Positions 27,662-35,190 of a stretch of 41,586 nt of DNA are shown here, in pieces. Position 1 is the stretch's first letter. Each line of letters begins with the position of its first letter. Below the pieces are notes generated by a model that saw nothing but the letters and a program-made list of their open reading frames with translations, searched no databases and had not been told where the DNA came from. Where the stretch lies: assembly GCA_020722685.1 (NCBI GenBank), contig DYKH01000038.1:1-41586 (forward strand), given 5' to 3'. Origin of the DNA: Caldithrix sp. GTDB lineage: Bacteria; KSB1; UBA2214; DYKH01. Made by a program: the position numbers and the translations under genes.

Positions 27662-28573
27662 TTAGCCCAAGAATTTGCGCAAAATCTGGCTTCTGGAGGT
27701 GTGACGCAACCTCCGCAATGCTTTCTCCTTGATTTGCCTGACTCTCTCTCTTGTCAGGCAAAATTCTTTGCCGATTTCCTCCAAGGTCAACGAATGATCG
27801 CGGCCAATTCCAAAATACAAACGAACGACTTCCGCTTCTCTTCCGTTGAGGCTTCCCAGGGCTCGTTCGATTTCGATTTGTAATGATTCGTCATTCAGGC
27901 TGCTGTCCGGAGAAGGAAAGTCGTGACCCTCTAAGATGTCGATAAGGCGATTTTCCTCATCATGATTAAGAGGTGCATCCAGCGAAATATGTTTGTTGGA
28001 GGTTCTGAGCACGTCTGCGACGTCAAAAGTGCTCATCTCCAACTGCTCGGCAATCTCCGCGGGGAGCGGCTCGCGTTCAAACTCTTGCTCCAACAGAGTG
28101 AAAATTTTTTCAATCCGACTGAGCGCGCCGACGCGATTCAAGGGCAATCTTACAATCCTCGATTGTTCGGCCAAGGCCTGAAGTATGGATTGCCTAATCC
28201 ACCAGACCGCGTACGAAATGAATTTGAAACCTCGTGTTTCATCAAACCGGAATGCGGCCTTGATGAGTCCCAAATTGCCCTCATTGATCAGATCGCCCAA
28301 AGCAAGACCCTGATTCTGGTATTGCTTGGCCACACTCACGACAAATCTTAGATTCGCTCGTGTGAGTTTTTCTAATGCTTCCTGATCACCGGCTTTGATC
28401 TTTCTGGCCAGATCGATTTCATCTTCGGGATCAAGAAGCGGAACCTCGCTGATCTCTCTGAGGTACCTTTCCAGCGATCCTTCGACATCGCCTAAGGGAA
28501 AGATGGGCTTGTTGGCCAACCTATACTCCTCAACCTTGACTGTCCGAACCCTGAGTTGGCTTTGGCGGCGCAA
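27662..28573 (-). CDS. RNA polymerase sigma factor, RpoD/SigA group, Bacteroidetes-like
   Basis: The 303-residue protein has region 1.2 ([20 protein letters not shown]), region 2 ([32 protein letters not shown]), region 3 and region 4.2 with the [23 protein letters not shown]. It lacks region 1.1 and the long non-conserved insert, and it reads like the short housekeeping sigma of Bacteroidetes. It is therefore either the primary sigma or a close group-2 relative. The start is uncertain: TTG 28573 has no SD, while TTG 28519 has GAGGAG six nt upstream but would shorten the N-terminus by 18 residues. It is divergent from the FN3-like gene. Confidence 0.93.
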   Translation of the reverse strand: MRRQSQLRVRTVKVEEYRLANKPIFPLGDVEGSLERYLREISEVPLLDPEDEIDLARKIKAGDQEALEKLTRANLRFVVSVAKQYQNQGLALGDLINEGNLGLIKAAFRFDETRGFKFISYAVWWIRQSILQALAEQSRIVRLPLNRVGALSRIEKIFTLLEQEFEREPLPAEIAEQLEMSTFDVADVLRTSNKHISLDAPLNHDEENRLIDILEGHDFPSPDSSLNDESLQIEIERALGSLNGREAEVVRLYFGIGRDHSLTLEEIGKEFCLTRERVRQIKEKALRRLRHTSRSQILRKFLG

Positions 28574-28774
28574 TTTAGAGAATTATGGTACAAATGTCAA
28601 CAGCATTGTTCCGCGGGGAAGACCTCAGTAAAGTAAGTTCAATTTGGCAGGTTCACAGCGTCGGTGCGGGAACGGAGTACGGGTAAGCATGCCTCCGACG
28701 ACCGGAGGTTCCGCGTTCGCCAGCGCTGAGGCGAGTTCGCTTTCTAACAAAATTCACTGAATCAAAAAAAGAGC

Positions 28775-28802
28775 TTGACTATTAGTGATATTTTAGTATC
28801 TT
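28775..28802 (+). promoter_or_regulatory. Promoter of the FN3-like gene
   Basis: TTGACT (28775-28780), a 16-bp spacer and TATCTT (28797-28802), about 34 bp before ATG 28837. An intervening GC-rich stretch at 28650-28735, between this and the sigma gene, contains a 6-bp hairpin (CCTCCG/CGGAGG, 28692-28708). Confidence 0.6.
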
Positions 28803-28836
28803 GCATAGCGTATGGGTAACAAACGGTAGGTCGCTT

Positions 28837-29256
28837 ATGAAACGTCGAGTGTCAAGTTCAATTTTCATCCCAGTTTTCTCCTTTCTGGCAAGCGTCTTAT
28901 TTGCCGGCGCCGTCATTACCGACTTTCGCGGCGAAGCAGGGTTTAATCGAGTAGAGCTCAAGTGGATTGTGGGAGCCGAATCAAACTTGAAGGGCTATCA
29001 AATCCTCCGCAGCATGGATGGGTTGGATTTCCAGAGCATCGCCTTTGTCAAGGCGAAGGAGGATGAATCGGGCGAGAAGACCTATACCTACATAGATCGC
29101 ACCGTCTTCAAACCCACGGGGAATGTTTTTCACTACAAATTGCGATTGGTCAACAACGACGATTCGATTTCGGACTATGAAAAAGTCGTAGTCGTGTCTC
29201 CCCAAATATCTGCGGCCCGGCACACCTGGGGCAGCATCAAGGCGATGTTTCGCTAA
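28837..29256 (+). CDS. Small secreted protein with fibronectin type III-like fold
   Basis: The 139-residue product has a signal peptide (SSIFIPVFSFLASVLFAGA, cleavage near AGA). One domain of FN3 character follows: RVELKWIVGAESNLKGYQILRS, then a strand pair through YTYIDRTV and FHYKLRLVNNDDSISDYEKV. The pattern of Trp in strand B and Tyr/Leu in strands C and F is that of FN3 modules in secreted bacterial proteins. No catalytic domain is attached, so it may be a small binding or surface protein. ATG 28837 is chosen over the upstream 28801 codon because it starts the signal peptide. A terminator follows directly. Confidence 0.7.
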   Translation: MKRRVSSSIFIPVFSFLASVLFAGAVITDFRGEAGFNRVELKWIVGAESNLKGYQILRSMDGLDFQSIAFVKAKEDESGEKTYTYIDRTVFKPTGNVFHYKLRLVNNDDSISDYEKVVVVSPQISAARHTWGSIKAMFR

Positions 29257-29276
29257 ACGGTGGTTTGATTATTCTT

Positions 29277-29305
29277 GCCCGCTTGCACGCGGGCTTTTTT
29301 ATTTG
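29277..29305 (+). terminator. Intrinsic terminator of the FN3-like gene
   Basis: GCCCGC (29277-29282) and GCGGGC (29289-29294) form a 6-bp GC stem around TTGCAC, followed by six Ts and ATTTG. A clear rho-independent terminator 20 nt after the stop at 29256. Confidence 0.9.
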
Positions 29306-29310
29306 TGCGC

Positions 29311-29329
29311 GGCTAAAGTCCGGCGACGG
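29311..29329 (+). repeat. Dispersed intergenic repeat, copy 1
   Basis: This 19-bp stretch, GGCTAAAGTCCGGCGACGG, matches the one at 41057-41075 at 16 of 19 positions on the same strand. Both are intergenic and lie near other inverted repeats, which suggests a degenerate REP-like family. Confidence 0.45.
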
Positions 29330-29449
29330 GTGTCGGCTGAATTACTTGTCCGTTTCTCATAACACTCGGCCGGCAGAGCCCTTGACAACCAAACATACAA
29401 CCGCCAGAGTCTATTCGCAAAGTCTTCCTCGCGTTATCAAGCTTCCCAA

Positions 29450-29573
29450 GTAGCCAATCACAGGGTGCTGTCAGCCCTGCGGATGCAGGGGTCTCCTTCT
29501 GCCGGGCAATGGCAAGGAGATTCCTGCATCCGCAGGAATGGCAGCACTGGCAGGACACCCTGTGATTGGTTAC
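29450..29573. mobile_element. MITE-like palindromic element with REP-type arms
   Basis: The 124-bp element has terminal inverted repeats of 18 bp with one mismatch (left contains CCAATCACAGGGTG at 29454-29467; right CACCCTGTGATTGG at 29556-29569). Its ends read GTAG and GTAA. An 8-bp direct repeat CTTCCCAA flanks it at 29442-29449 and 29574-29581, like a target-site duplication. Internally CCTGCGGATGCAGG (29476-29489) and CCTGCATCCGCAGG (29523-29536) are perfect complements, and each is also a small hairpin. It encodes no protein, so it would need a transposase from elsewhere. GTAA ends plus 8-bp duplications recall IS66-type elements, but that link is tentative. Confidence 0.6.
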
Positions 29574-29811
29574 CTTCCCAACCTACGACAAACGACCCGC
29601 CAGAAATGGTTAGCGGTCGGCTTCGCTCTGTGCTTGTCCACGTCCAAAGAATTCGGTTGCGGCCGGGGCAGAGTTAGGGAGAACATTCCGGATCACTTTC
29701 CTTTGAACTGTCAAAAAATTCTCCCCTGGGTTGTCCTCATTCCTGGGCCTTTGCTCGTACTGTAGATACGGTAATTCGGATTTTGTTTTCCTTTCGTTGC
29801 CGGCATGGATT

Positions 29812-29855
29812 TGTCCCCAACCAAGTCTTGGCATGGATATCATGACTTGGGGACA
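29812..29855. repeat. Long hairpin upstream of the first MinD-like gene
   Basis: TGTCCCC (29812-29818) pairs with GGGGACA (29849-29855), and AAGTC (29823-29827) with GACTT (29844-29848), with a further ATG/CAT pairing in the loop. No U-tract follows. Could be an operator, leader structure or remnant palindrome. Confidence 0.45.
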
Positions 29856-29995
29856 TCTGCCTTTCCTTGACCGAGGTCTGATTGGGAGAAACCGACAGCA
29901 ACGAAGATAATTAGCCCATTCCATAATGCGTTGCCCATCAAGATGAATTGAACTCTGTCAGCGCCTTCGATGTCAAATGCGATTCAGAGAATGCC

Positions 29996-31099
29996 ATGTT
30001 AAATCGAAAAGCCGAATCAGGCCGTAAGCGAATGATCGCCATCGCCGGAGGCAAAGGCGGCGTAGGAAAGACGATCATTTCTGCGACTATGGCCATAGCG
30101 ATTGCCGAGAAGGGCTACAAGACGATTGTGGTGGATGCTGATTTCGGCGGAGCCAATCTGCATCAGTTGCTGGGCATCCTCACGCCCGCTGTTACCATCA
30201 AGAACTTTTTGGACGACAAGCCAAAAGACATCAATGAGCTGGTCTTGGAAACCCCCATTCCAAACTTGTTCTTGCTCGCCGGCGCCAGCGGCGTGGTGGG
30301 CCTGGCCAATTTAGGCTATGGTCTAAAACAGAAGCTTATCCGCAACTTTCACAGCCTCGATGCAGACTATGTGGTGCTGGACCTCGGTGCCGGCACCACC
30401 TTTGATCAATTGGACTTTTTTTTGCAAGCTGACGTCGGCATTGTTGTCATTACCCCCGAGCCCATGGCCATTCAGGACGGCTACCATTTTGTGAAGCTTT
30501 GCCTGTACCGGAGACTTGCCCGTTTGTTTGGTCACGACCCCGAAATCGGGAATTGGCTGAAAGCCGGCCTCCTGCCCGTGGCTTCACGATCTTCCTCCAC
30601 GATCCAGGAGCTAACCAACCAGTTGAGAGCGTTGGAGTCTCCGTTGCTTGGTAGATGGATGGGGACCATTCGTGGTTTTTGCCCCAAAGTGGTCATGAAC
30701 ATGATCGAGACGGAGCAAGACCTGAATGAATGTTTGGCGCTCCAGATCGCCGTTCGTGATTTGTTGAGCGTCGAAATCGATCGGGTGAGCTTTATCCGTT
30801 ATGATGAAGAGTTGCGCTGCGCGGCTCAAAAGATGCGGCCTGACTTGCTCATGTCCCCAGGCGGGCAAGCTGCCGGTCTCATTCGCCAACTAGCAGAACA
30901 GCTCCTTTCGAATGGTGCCAAATATAATTCACAGGCGGTGGAAGATAATCATCGGGAAATGCCGTCGTGGTTTGACCGGCAGCCGGATGAGGAAGAGCTT
31001 ATTTGTTCGGTCCTGTGTTCTCTGTGGGGGGATTGCCGAATGCAGAGCGGCGGTTATCCATGCCGGATAAAAGTGGTCGGTTTCTTCAACCAAAAATGA
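29996..31099 (+). CDS. MinD/FlhG-like ATPase 1 with C-terminal tetracysteine tail
   Basis: The 367-residue protein is a deviant-Walker ATPase of the ParA/MinD superfamily: GGKGGVGKT at residues 18-26, VVDADFGGANLH (switch I region), VVLDLGAGTTFDQLDFF (Walker B/switch II), then ITPEPMAIQDGYHFVK and CLYRRLARLF, which resemble FlhG. Such proteins position structures by ATP-dependent dimerisation. Unlike MinD it has no obvious amphipathic membrane helix at the end; residues 337-356 instead read C-x3-C-x2-W-x2-C-x3-SGGY-x-C. Its neighbour at 31551 has the same tail. ATG 29996 is preferred, but TTG 29948 would add 16 residues; neither has a strong ribosome site. No flagellar genes are nearby. Confidence 0.85.
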   Translation: MLNRKAESGRKRMIAIAGGKGGVGKTIISATMAIAIAEKGYKTIVVDADFGGANLHQLLGILTPAVTIKNFLDDKPKDINELVLETPIPNLFLLAGASGVVGLANLGYGLKQKLIRNFHSLDADYVVLDLGAGTTFDQLDFFLQADVGIVVITPEPMAIQDGYHFVKLCLYRRLARLFGHDPEIGNWLKAGLLPVASRSSSTIQELTNQLRALESPLLGRWMGTIRGFCPKVVMNMIETEQDLNECLALQIAVRDLLSVEIDRVSFIRYDEELRCAAQKMRPDLLMSPGGQAAGLIRQLAEQLLSNGAKYNSQAVEDNHREMPSWFDRQPDEEELICSVLCSLWGDCRMQSGGYPCRIKVVGFFNQK

Positions 31100-31550
31100 G
31101 AAGATCTTGCTGCATTTTTTGAATTTCATTTCTGAGACCTGCCGTCTTTTTTTCTGCCTAACAGCCATCTCAGTAAGAGCCCAATTGTATAACCTGCTGA
31201 ATTATCGGCAGATTATTTGACTCCTTTTGCCTTCATTCTTGGCCCATTCCTTGCTTTTCTCAAGTTGACTTTCGGTGTCTCGCCGCAAGGCGACAAGTCT
31301 GATTCACCATTTCTAAATGGCTGAGTTCGAGTTGGAGCTTTCTGTCTCTTTGGAAACGGCTCCGGCGTCCCCTAACATCTTTTCGTTAAAGCAGCCATGT
31401 CGTTAGCATGGACTGGCAGTACGATTTGATTCAGCAGCTTTGAAAGGATTGGCTTGAGCGATTCCCGCCAAAACTGAGAATCAAGGCGCCGTGATGCATC
31501 GAAAGCATGGCATTATTTGTTAGGCAGCATCGTGTCGAAAGGTAAGAAAA
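31100..31550. other. Structured intergenic region between the two MinD-like genes
   Basis: The 451 bp contain no convincing gene. They are rich in inverted repeats: GGTG/CACC enclosing TCGCC-GCAA-GGCGA (31274-31308, a GNRA-type loop), CCATTT-CT-AAATGG (31307-31320), and CCATG/CATGG (31395-31411). No promoter of good quality is evident. The length and structure suggest an mRNA leader with regulatory folding, or spacer left by duplication. Confidence 0.5.
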
Positions 31551-32747
31551 ATGAAAGTCGAAGCTTTGCAGTCAAGACGGGCAGCCAATGTATGCAATCC
31601 TTCTCTCAACCGTAGGGATACCACTGAAGCGAGAGCTCAGGCGGGATCGACGTCCGCAAGAGTCCCGAGGATTATCTCGATTGGCGGCGGCAAAGGGGGA
31701 GTCGGAAAAACTCTGGTGGCCACCATGTTGGGCATCTGTCTGGGCGAAGCGGAAAAGAAAGTCATTATTGTGGACGCTGATTTTTCGGGCGCTAATCTGC
31801 ATGCTTGTCTGGGCGCGTATGATGCACAGACGACCTTGCAGCGCTACATGGAACGTCAGTCGGCGGACCTCAATGACGTCGCGATAGAGACCGCTTTTAA
31901 AAACTTGCGCATTATTACCGGAATGCCCGGCCCGTATGCATCCGCCCAAATTCGATATTGGGAAAAACAAAAGCTGCTGCGCAACCTGAAAAAGCTTCTC
32001 GCGGACTATGTGATCCTTGATTTGGGACCGGGTAGCTTTTACACCAATGTCGATTTTTTTCTCAGCTCGGACGACAAGGTCATTGTCAGCACCGCCGATC
32101 CACTTGCCATGTATGATGCCTACGGCTTTTTGCGCGTGGCGCTATTTCGCCGGCTGCAGAAAACGTTTCACTCCTGGCCCGAGATCTTGCGAAGGCTGCA
32201 AGAATGTGGTGATTTGGCAAAGGGGAACAAGGCCAGATCCCTGAGGATCGTATTGGAGAATTCACCGGATATACCCCCCAGTTGTCGTGAATTGGCGGAA
32301 AAACAGGTCGCTTCCTTTAGGCCCAAGATTGTCATCAATCTGGTGCGCGAGACGGACAACCGCAAAGAGATGGATGCGCTACGATTGGTGAGCAAGAATC
32401 TGCTCGGCATCGATATTGATTTCTGGGGACAAATCCGCTTTGATTCGGCTGTCGTTGCCGCTATCAAAAGCATGCAACCCGAAATGCTCCTTGCTCCGAA
32501 AGGGATGGCCTTGAATGACGTCCACCAACTCGCTCAGAGACTTTTGACCTCAAGAGCGCCAGCAAACGCTGCGCGAGATGATTCCCGTGTAGCAAAAGAA
32601 ACCGTGCGGAGCACAACGCGTACTCAAGCCGATTTTATCCGCGTTTGCAATTACCGCTGCATCGCTTGGAATTGTTGTGATGAGCGCAGTGGCGGGTATC
32701 GCTGTTTCCATCTGACGCCACCGGCGCCTAAGCTTAGATACGCATAA
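31551..32747 (+). CDS. MinD/FlhG-like ATPase 2 with C-terminal tetracysteine tail
   Basis: This 398-residue paralogue has a 40-residue, Arg-rich N-terminal extension, then GGGKGGVGKT at about 45-54, IIVDADFSGANLH, VILDLGPGSFYTNVDFF and STADPLAMYDAYGFLRV...LFRRLQKTF. Residues 366-385 repeat the spacing C-x3-C-x2-W-x2-C-x3-SGGY-x-C found at the end of the upstream gene, with one extra Cys just before the third. The two ATPases are clearly paralogous but diverged, so conservation of the tail argues for a shared function such as metal or Fe-S binding or docking. ATG 31551 has AAAGG about 9-10 nt upstream. Function unknown. Confidence 0.87.
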   Translation: MKVEALQSRRAANVCNPSLNRRDTTEARAQAGSTSARVPRIISIGGGKGGVGKTLVATMLGICLGEAEKKVIIVDADFSGANLHACLGAYDAQTTLQRYMERQSADLNDVAIETAFKNLRIITGMPGPYASAQIRYWEKQKLLRNLKKLLADYVILDLGPGSFYTNVDFFLSSDDKVIVSTADPLAMYDAYGFLRVALFRRLQKTFHSWPEILRRLQECGDLAKGNKARSLRIVLENSPDIPPSCRELAEKQVASFRPKIVINLVRETDNRKEMDALRLVSKNLLGIDIDFWGQIRFDSAVVAAIKSMQPEMLLAPKGMALNDVHQLAQRLLTSRAPANAARDDSRVAKETVRSTTRTQADFIRVCNYRCIAWNCCDERSGGYRCFHLTPPAPKLRYA

Positions 32748-32778
32748 AGGAAGGATTTGGCAGGTGCGAGTGTACTTG

Positions 32779-32893
32779 ATAAGGGTAAGAATCTCGCCCT
32801 TCTTCTCAGCATGCGGATGCAGGAATCTCCGTGCGAATAGATGGTTAGGAGATGCCTGTATTCACAGGCATGACCCGAAAAAATGACCCTTAT
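32779..32893. mobile_element. Second REP/MITE-like palindromic element
   Basis: ATAAGGGT (32779-32786) and ACCCTTAT (32886-32893) form 8-bp outer inverted repeats. Internally a GGATGCAGGAATCTCC-like left arm opposes a GGAGATGCCTG right arm containing the hairpin CCTGT-ATTC-ACAGG (32855-32868). The right arm matches the right arm of the element at 29450-29573 over the core GGAGAT-N-CCTGYATYCRCAGG. The outer repeats differ, and I see no flanking duplication. Confidence 0.5.
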
Positions 32894-33102
32894 AGAATAG
32901 GTAACGGGGTTTACCGGCCATCCGAGGCGGTGAGTTTCGAGCAAAAGACAACGAATGCAAAGATTCGGTGAAGGGATCCAATATCCCTATCGATCAGTCG
33001 ATCGGACGAGCTTTCCTTGCAGAAGCTCAATCCTCCAAGGGCCGGCGACCTGCCGGCTCGGCGATGAGTCATTCTTAGCCTGACACAAACGAATCGTTTC
33101 AC

Positions 33103-33169
33103 AAAAGCCCCAGTGCATGCGACAATTCTTTTCATCCGGGTAGGCAGTCGAAACATGCGCCGGGGTTTT
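33103..33169. terminator. Bidirectional terminator-like hairpin
   Basis: Paired segments are AAAA/TTTT, CCCC (33108-33111) with GGGG (33062 in-line equivalent 33162-33165), GCATG (33115-33119) with CATGC (33154-33158), and CGAC with GTCG (33120-33123, 33147-33150), around a 23-nt loop. T-runs lie on both strands. It sits between two convergent genes and could end both transcripts. Confidence 0.55.
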
Positions 33170-33187
33170 ATATTTTCAGCGGATGCG

Positions 33188-34762
33188 CTAAAGCGATATC
33201 GTGATGGTCGTCCCTTGATTGGGATTGCTTTCGATGTGCATCTTGCCGCCGTGATCGGCGATGATCCGGTTGGCGATATAGAGGCCCAGGCCGGAGCCTT
33301 TGACTTTGGTGGAAAAATACGGTTCCAAGGCTCGCCTTTTCGTTTCCTCATCCATGCCGCCGCCGTGATCCATAATCCTGATTTGCGCTCCCGATTGTCC
33401 GTCTGCTCTTTTGTCCAAGCTTATTTCCACGCTGTCCCCTGGGTGGGATGCTTCCAAGGCGTTTTTGAGCAAGTTGTGAATGGCCCGGCGAAATTGGTCT
33501 CGATCCAGCAGCAAAGGTGGCACATCCTCCGTGATATTCAGCTTGACGGAGACCTTGTGCGCTGCACCTTCGAACAAACGCGCCGAGTGACGCAGAATGT
33601 CGCCGAGGTTTTCCGGCTTTAGCTCCAGATGCGGCATGCGGGCGAATTCGGAAAACTCCTCCGCCATGCGGCTCATGGAAGCCAATTCTTCTTCAATGAT
33701 GCGAAACGATTCCCTCAGATCGTTGTTCGTCAAGTACTCGGCTGGCAAGCCTGATTTCAGGCGAAATAGAGAAAACTGAATCGGCGTCAGCGGATTCTTG
33801 ATCTCATGGGAGATCTGCCGGGCCACGTCGCGCCAGGCGGCGGCGCGTTCGGCCCGATGCAAGTTTTCGCGACTGGTCTTTAGCTCCTCCGCCATGCGGT
33901 TGAAGGAATCCACTAAAAAAGCGATTTCATCCTTGGCAGGTACGACCACGCGATGAGATAGATCGCCGGCCCCCAAATGATGCATCCCATCCGTCAGCTT
34001 TTGAATTGGCTCACTGATGCCCCGGGAGAGAACTTTTGCTGCGTAAACGGAGATGAGGGCAAGAAAGATGATGAACGCCACTGCGATAGTCCACACCAAG
34101 CCTTGTTCAACCATCGTTTCACGCAATAGATTCACCGAGGTATAATTCCTCAACGCCCGGGTCACCTCGTCTTTGGTGCCAGCAATGTTCTCAGGTATGG
34201 TGAACCCGACAAAGCAAAAGCCGGAGTCGCTCAGCGGCGCATAGGACTCGTAAAAGGCGAGTTGCTGAATGTGAACGGAAGCGCCTACCTTCGCTTGTGA
34301 CTGGATGAGTTGAAGATCCTCAGTCTCGAAATCATTCACCGTCCTTTGTGCCAGCGAATCGATGGTCAGGAAATACGTCAGTCGCAACCGGCCGTTCCGA
34401 TTCACCACTTCACCTACGTAAGCCAAGTCTTCGCCCTTGAGTTGAGCCTCGGTCACCAACCGGACGTTTGGATTCTGCGCCAAAAACTGTTGTCCGCGTT
34501 GGTTAAGCTGTTGGCGAATGACTTCCAAGGATTGTGACAGCGCTTGTTCCAAACCCGGAAGAATGAGCATTTGGCTGCTGCGGGTAAGGAGTAGGCTAAC
34601 GAAAAGAGTAAGGGGAACGGTGGGAACCAAGACAAGAAGAAAAAAGATGATGGTAAGTCGCGCCTGAAAGCGCGAGCCTTTTTGCGCTCGTCGCCAGAGA
34701 AGGATACTATACGTTGCGAGCGCCAAAGCAATGAGGCCAATCCAGAGGAAAAAGGCGGTCAT
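33188..34762 (-). CDS. NtrY-like membrane sensor histidine kinase
   Basis: The 524-residue protein has two N-terminal transmembrane segments (within residues about 4-25 and 38-62), a periplasmic or extracytoplasmic region, another transmembrane segment near 225-245, a HAMP domain (ISEPIQKLTDGMHHLGAGDL) and a HisKA domain whose phospho-acceptor lies in RQISHEIKNPLTPIQFSLFRL-like sequence (about residue 320). A HATPase domain follows, with N box NLLKNALEAS, G1 MDHGGGM and G2 GSGLGLYIA. The H-box wording and membrane layout match NtrY. No response-regulator gene is adjacent, so it is an orphan here. ATG 34762 starts 5 nt after the HEPN gene; a TTG at 34771 is possible. Confidence 0.9.
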   Translation of the reverse strand: MTAFFLWIGLIALALATYSILLWRRAQKGSRFQARLTIIFFLLVLVPTVPLTLFVSLLLTRSSQMLILPGLEQALSQSLEVIRQQLNQRGQQFLAQNPNVRLVTEAQLKGEDLAYVGEVVNRNGRLRLTYFLTIDSLAQRTVNDFETEDLQLIQSQAKVGASVHIQQLAFYESYAPLSDSGFCFVGFTIPENIAGTKDEVTRALRNYTSVNLLRETMVEQGLVWTIAVAFIIFLALISVYAAKVLSRGISEPIQKLTDGMHHLGAGDLSHRVVVPAKDEIAFLVDSFNRMAEELKTSRENLHRAERAAAWRDVARQISHEIKNPLTPIQFSLFRLKSGLPAEYLTNNDLRESFRIIEEELASMSRMAEEFSEFARMPHLELKPENLGDILRHSARLFEGAAHKVSVKLNITEDVPPLLLDRDQFRRAIHNLLKNALEASHPGDSVEISLDKRADGQSGAQIRIMDHGGGMDEETKRRALEPYFSTKVKGSGLGLYIANRIIADHGGKMHIESNPNQGTTITISL

Positions 34763-34767
34763 GTCAG

Positions 34768-35190
34768 TCAATTCGCTGGGAAGGAATAATTCATTTTTGC
34801 TGTGACTAAATGTTCGATCTTATTTGCCGCTTCAATTGCCTCCGAGGCATCTTCGCGGGAAATGTTTTCGAAGGGTAGATCGTCAGGGTATCGTCCTGCC
34901 GTAATATACTCGTTCAGCAGCACGCAGGGCTCCTTCAAGGCGGCGAATGTGCCATCGAATTCGATGCAAGAAACGAGCAGCTTGAGGAGATCATGGGTTT
35001 TTTCCAATTCCCAGGCGTTTCTTAGGAGAAAGGCTTTAAGATACTTTTCTGCGCTGCCTTGGCACAAGTAGCAGATTGTGTGAAAAGGGGAGTATTCCTC
35101 ATTCAAACCAGAGCGAGCGAAAAGAAGATTCTCATGAGCAAGTCTAAGCCAATCACTTATCAGCTTTTCTTGCGCGTCATTTCCTTTCAT
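34768..35190 (-). CDS. HEPN-domain protein (probable toxin of a HEPN/MNT pair)
   Basis: The 140-residue protein is a HEPN domain (PF05168-like). The core reads CYLCQGSAEKYLKAFLL, then RNAWELEKTHDLLKLL, and later LNEYITAGRYPDDLPF. HEPN toxins use an R-x4-6-H pair for RNase activity; here the nearest Arg and His are spaced by eight residues, so activity is not certain. It overlaps the MNT gene by 14 nt, and ATG 35190 lies downstream of GAGGG inside that gene (11-12 nt spacing). The pair probably acts as a toxin and its nucleotidyltransferase antitoxin, which in characterised systems AMPylates HEPN. Confidence 0.85.
   Translation of the reverse strand: MKGNDAQEKLISDWLRLAHENLLFARSGLNEEYSPFHTICYLCQGSAEKYLKAFLLRNAWELEKTHDLLKLLVSCIEFDGTFAALKEPCVLLNEYITAGRYPDDLPFENISREDASEAIEAANKIEHLVTAKMNYSFPAN

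Larger units (their letters stand above)
29306..29995. other. Intergenic region before the first MinD-like gene
   Basis: About 690 bp with no convincing gene. It contains a dispersed repeat copy (29311-29329), a palindromic MITE-like element (29450-29573) with flanking direct repeats, and a long hairpin (29812-29855). A TTG-initiated 16-codon extension of the MinD-like frame from 29948 is possible. I see no clear promoter for the downstream gene. Confidence 0.6.
32748..33187. other. Convergent intergenic region, MinD-like gene 2 / histidine kinase
   Basis: This 440-bp stretch has no credible gene; a minus-strand frame at 32911-33351 overlaps the kinase gene and looks like a shadow. It contains the second palindromic element (32779-32893), a GCCGGC hairpin near 33042-33057 and a bidirectional terminator-like structure (33103-33169). 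Confidence 0.6.

Noticed and set aside
31261..31420. Possible cyclic-di-GMP or other known riboswitch before the second ATPase gene
   Set aside because: Hairpins are present but I could not match the conserved core bases of any known riboswitch class.
29954..32747. Interpretation of the ATPase pair as a chromosome-partition (ParA/ParB) locus
   Set aside because: No ParB-like gene or parS-type 16-bp palindrome is present, and the sequences are closer to MinD/FlhG than to ParA/Soj.
32911..33351. Minus-strand frame overlapping the histidine-kinase gene
   Set aside because: Different frame from the kinase on the same strand, overlapping its conserved ATPase end; no motif or ribosome site.
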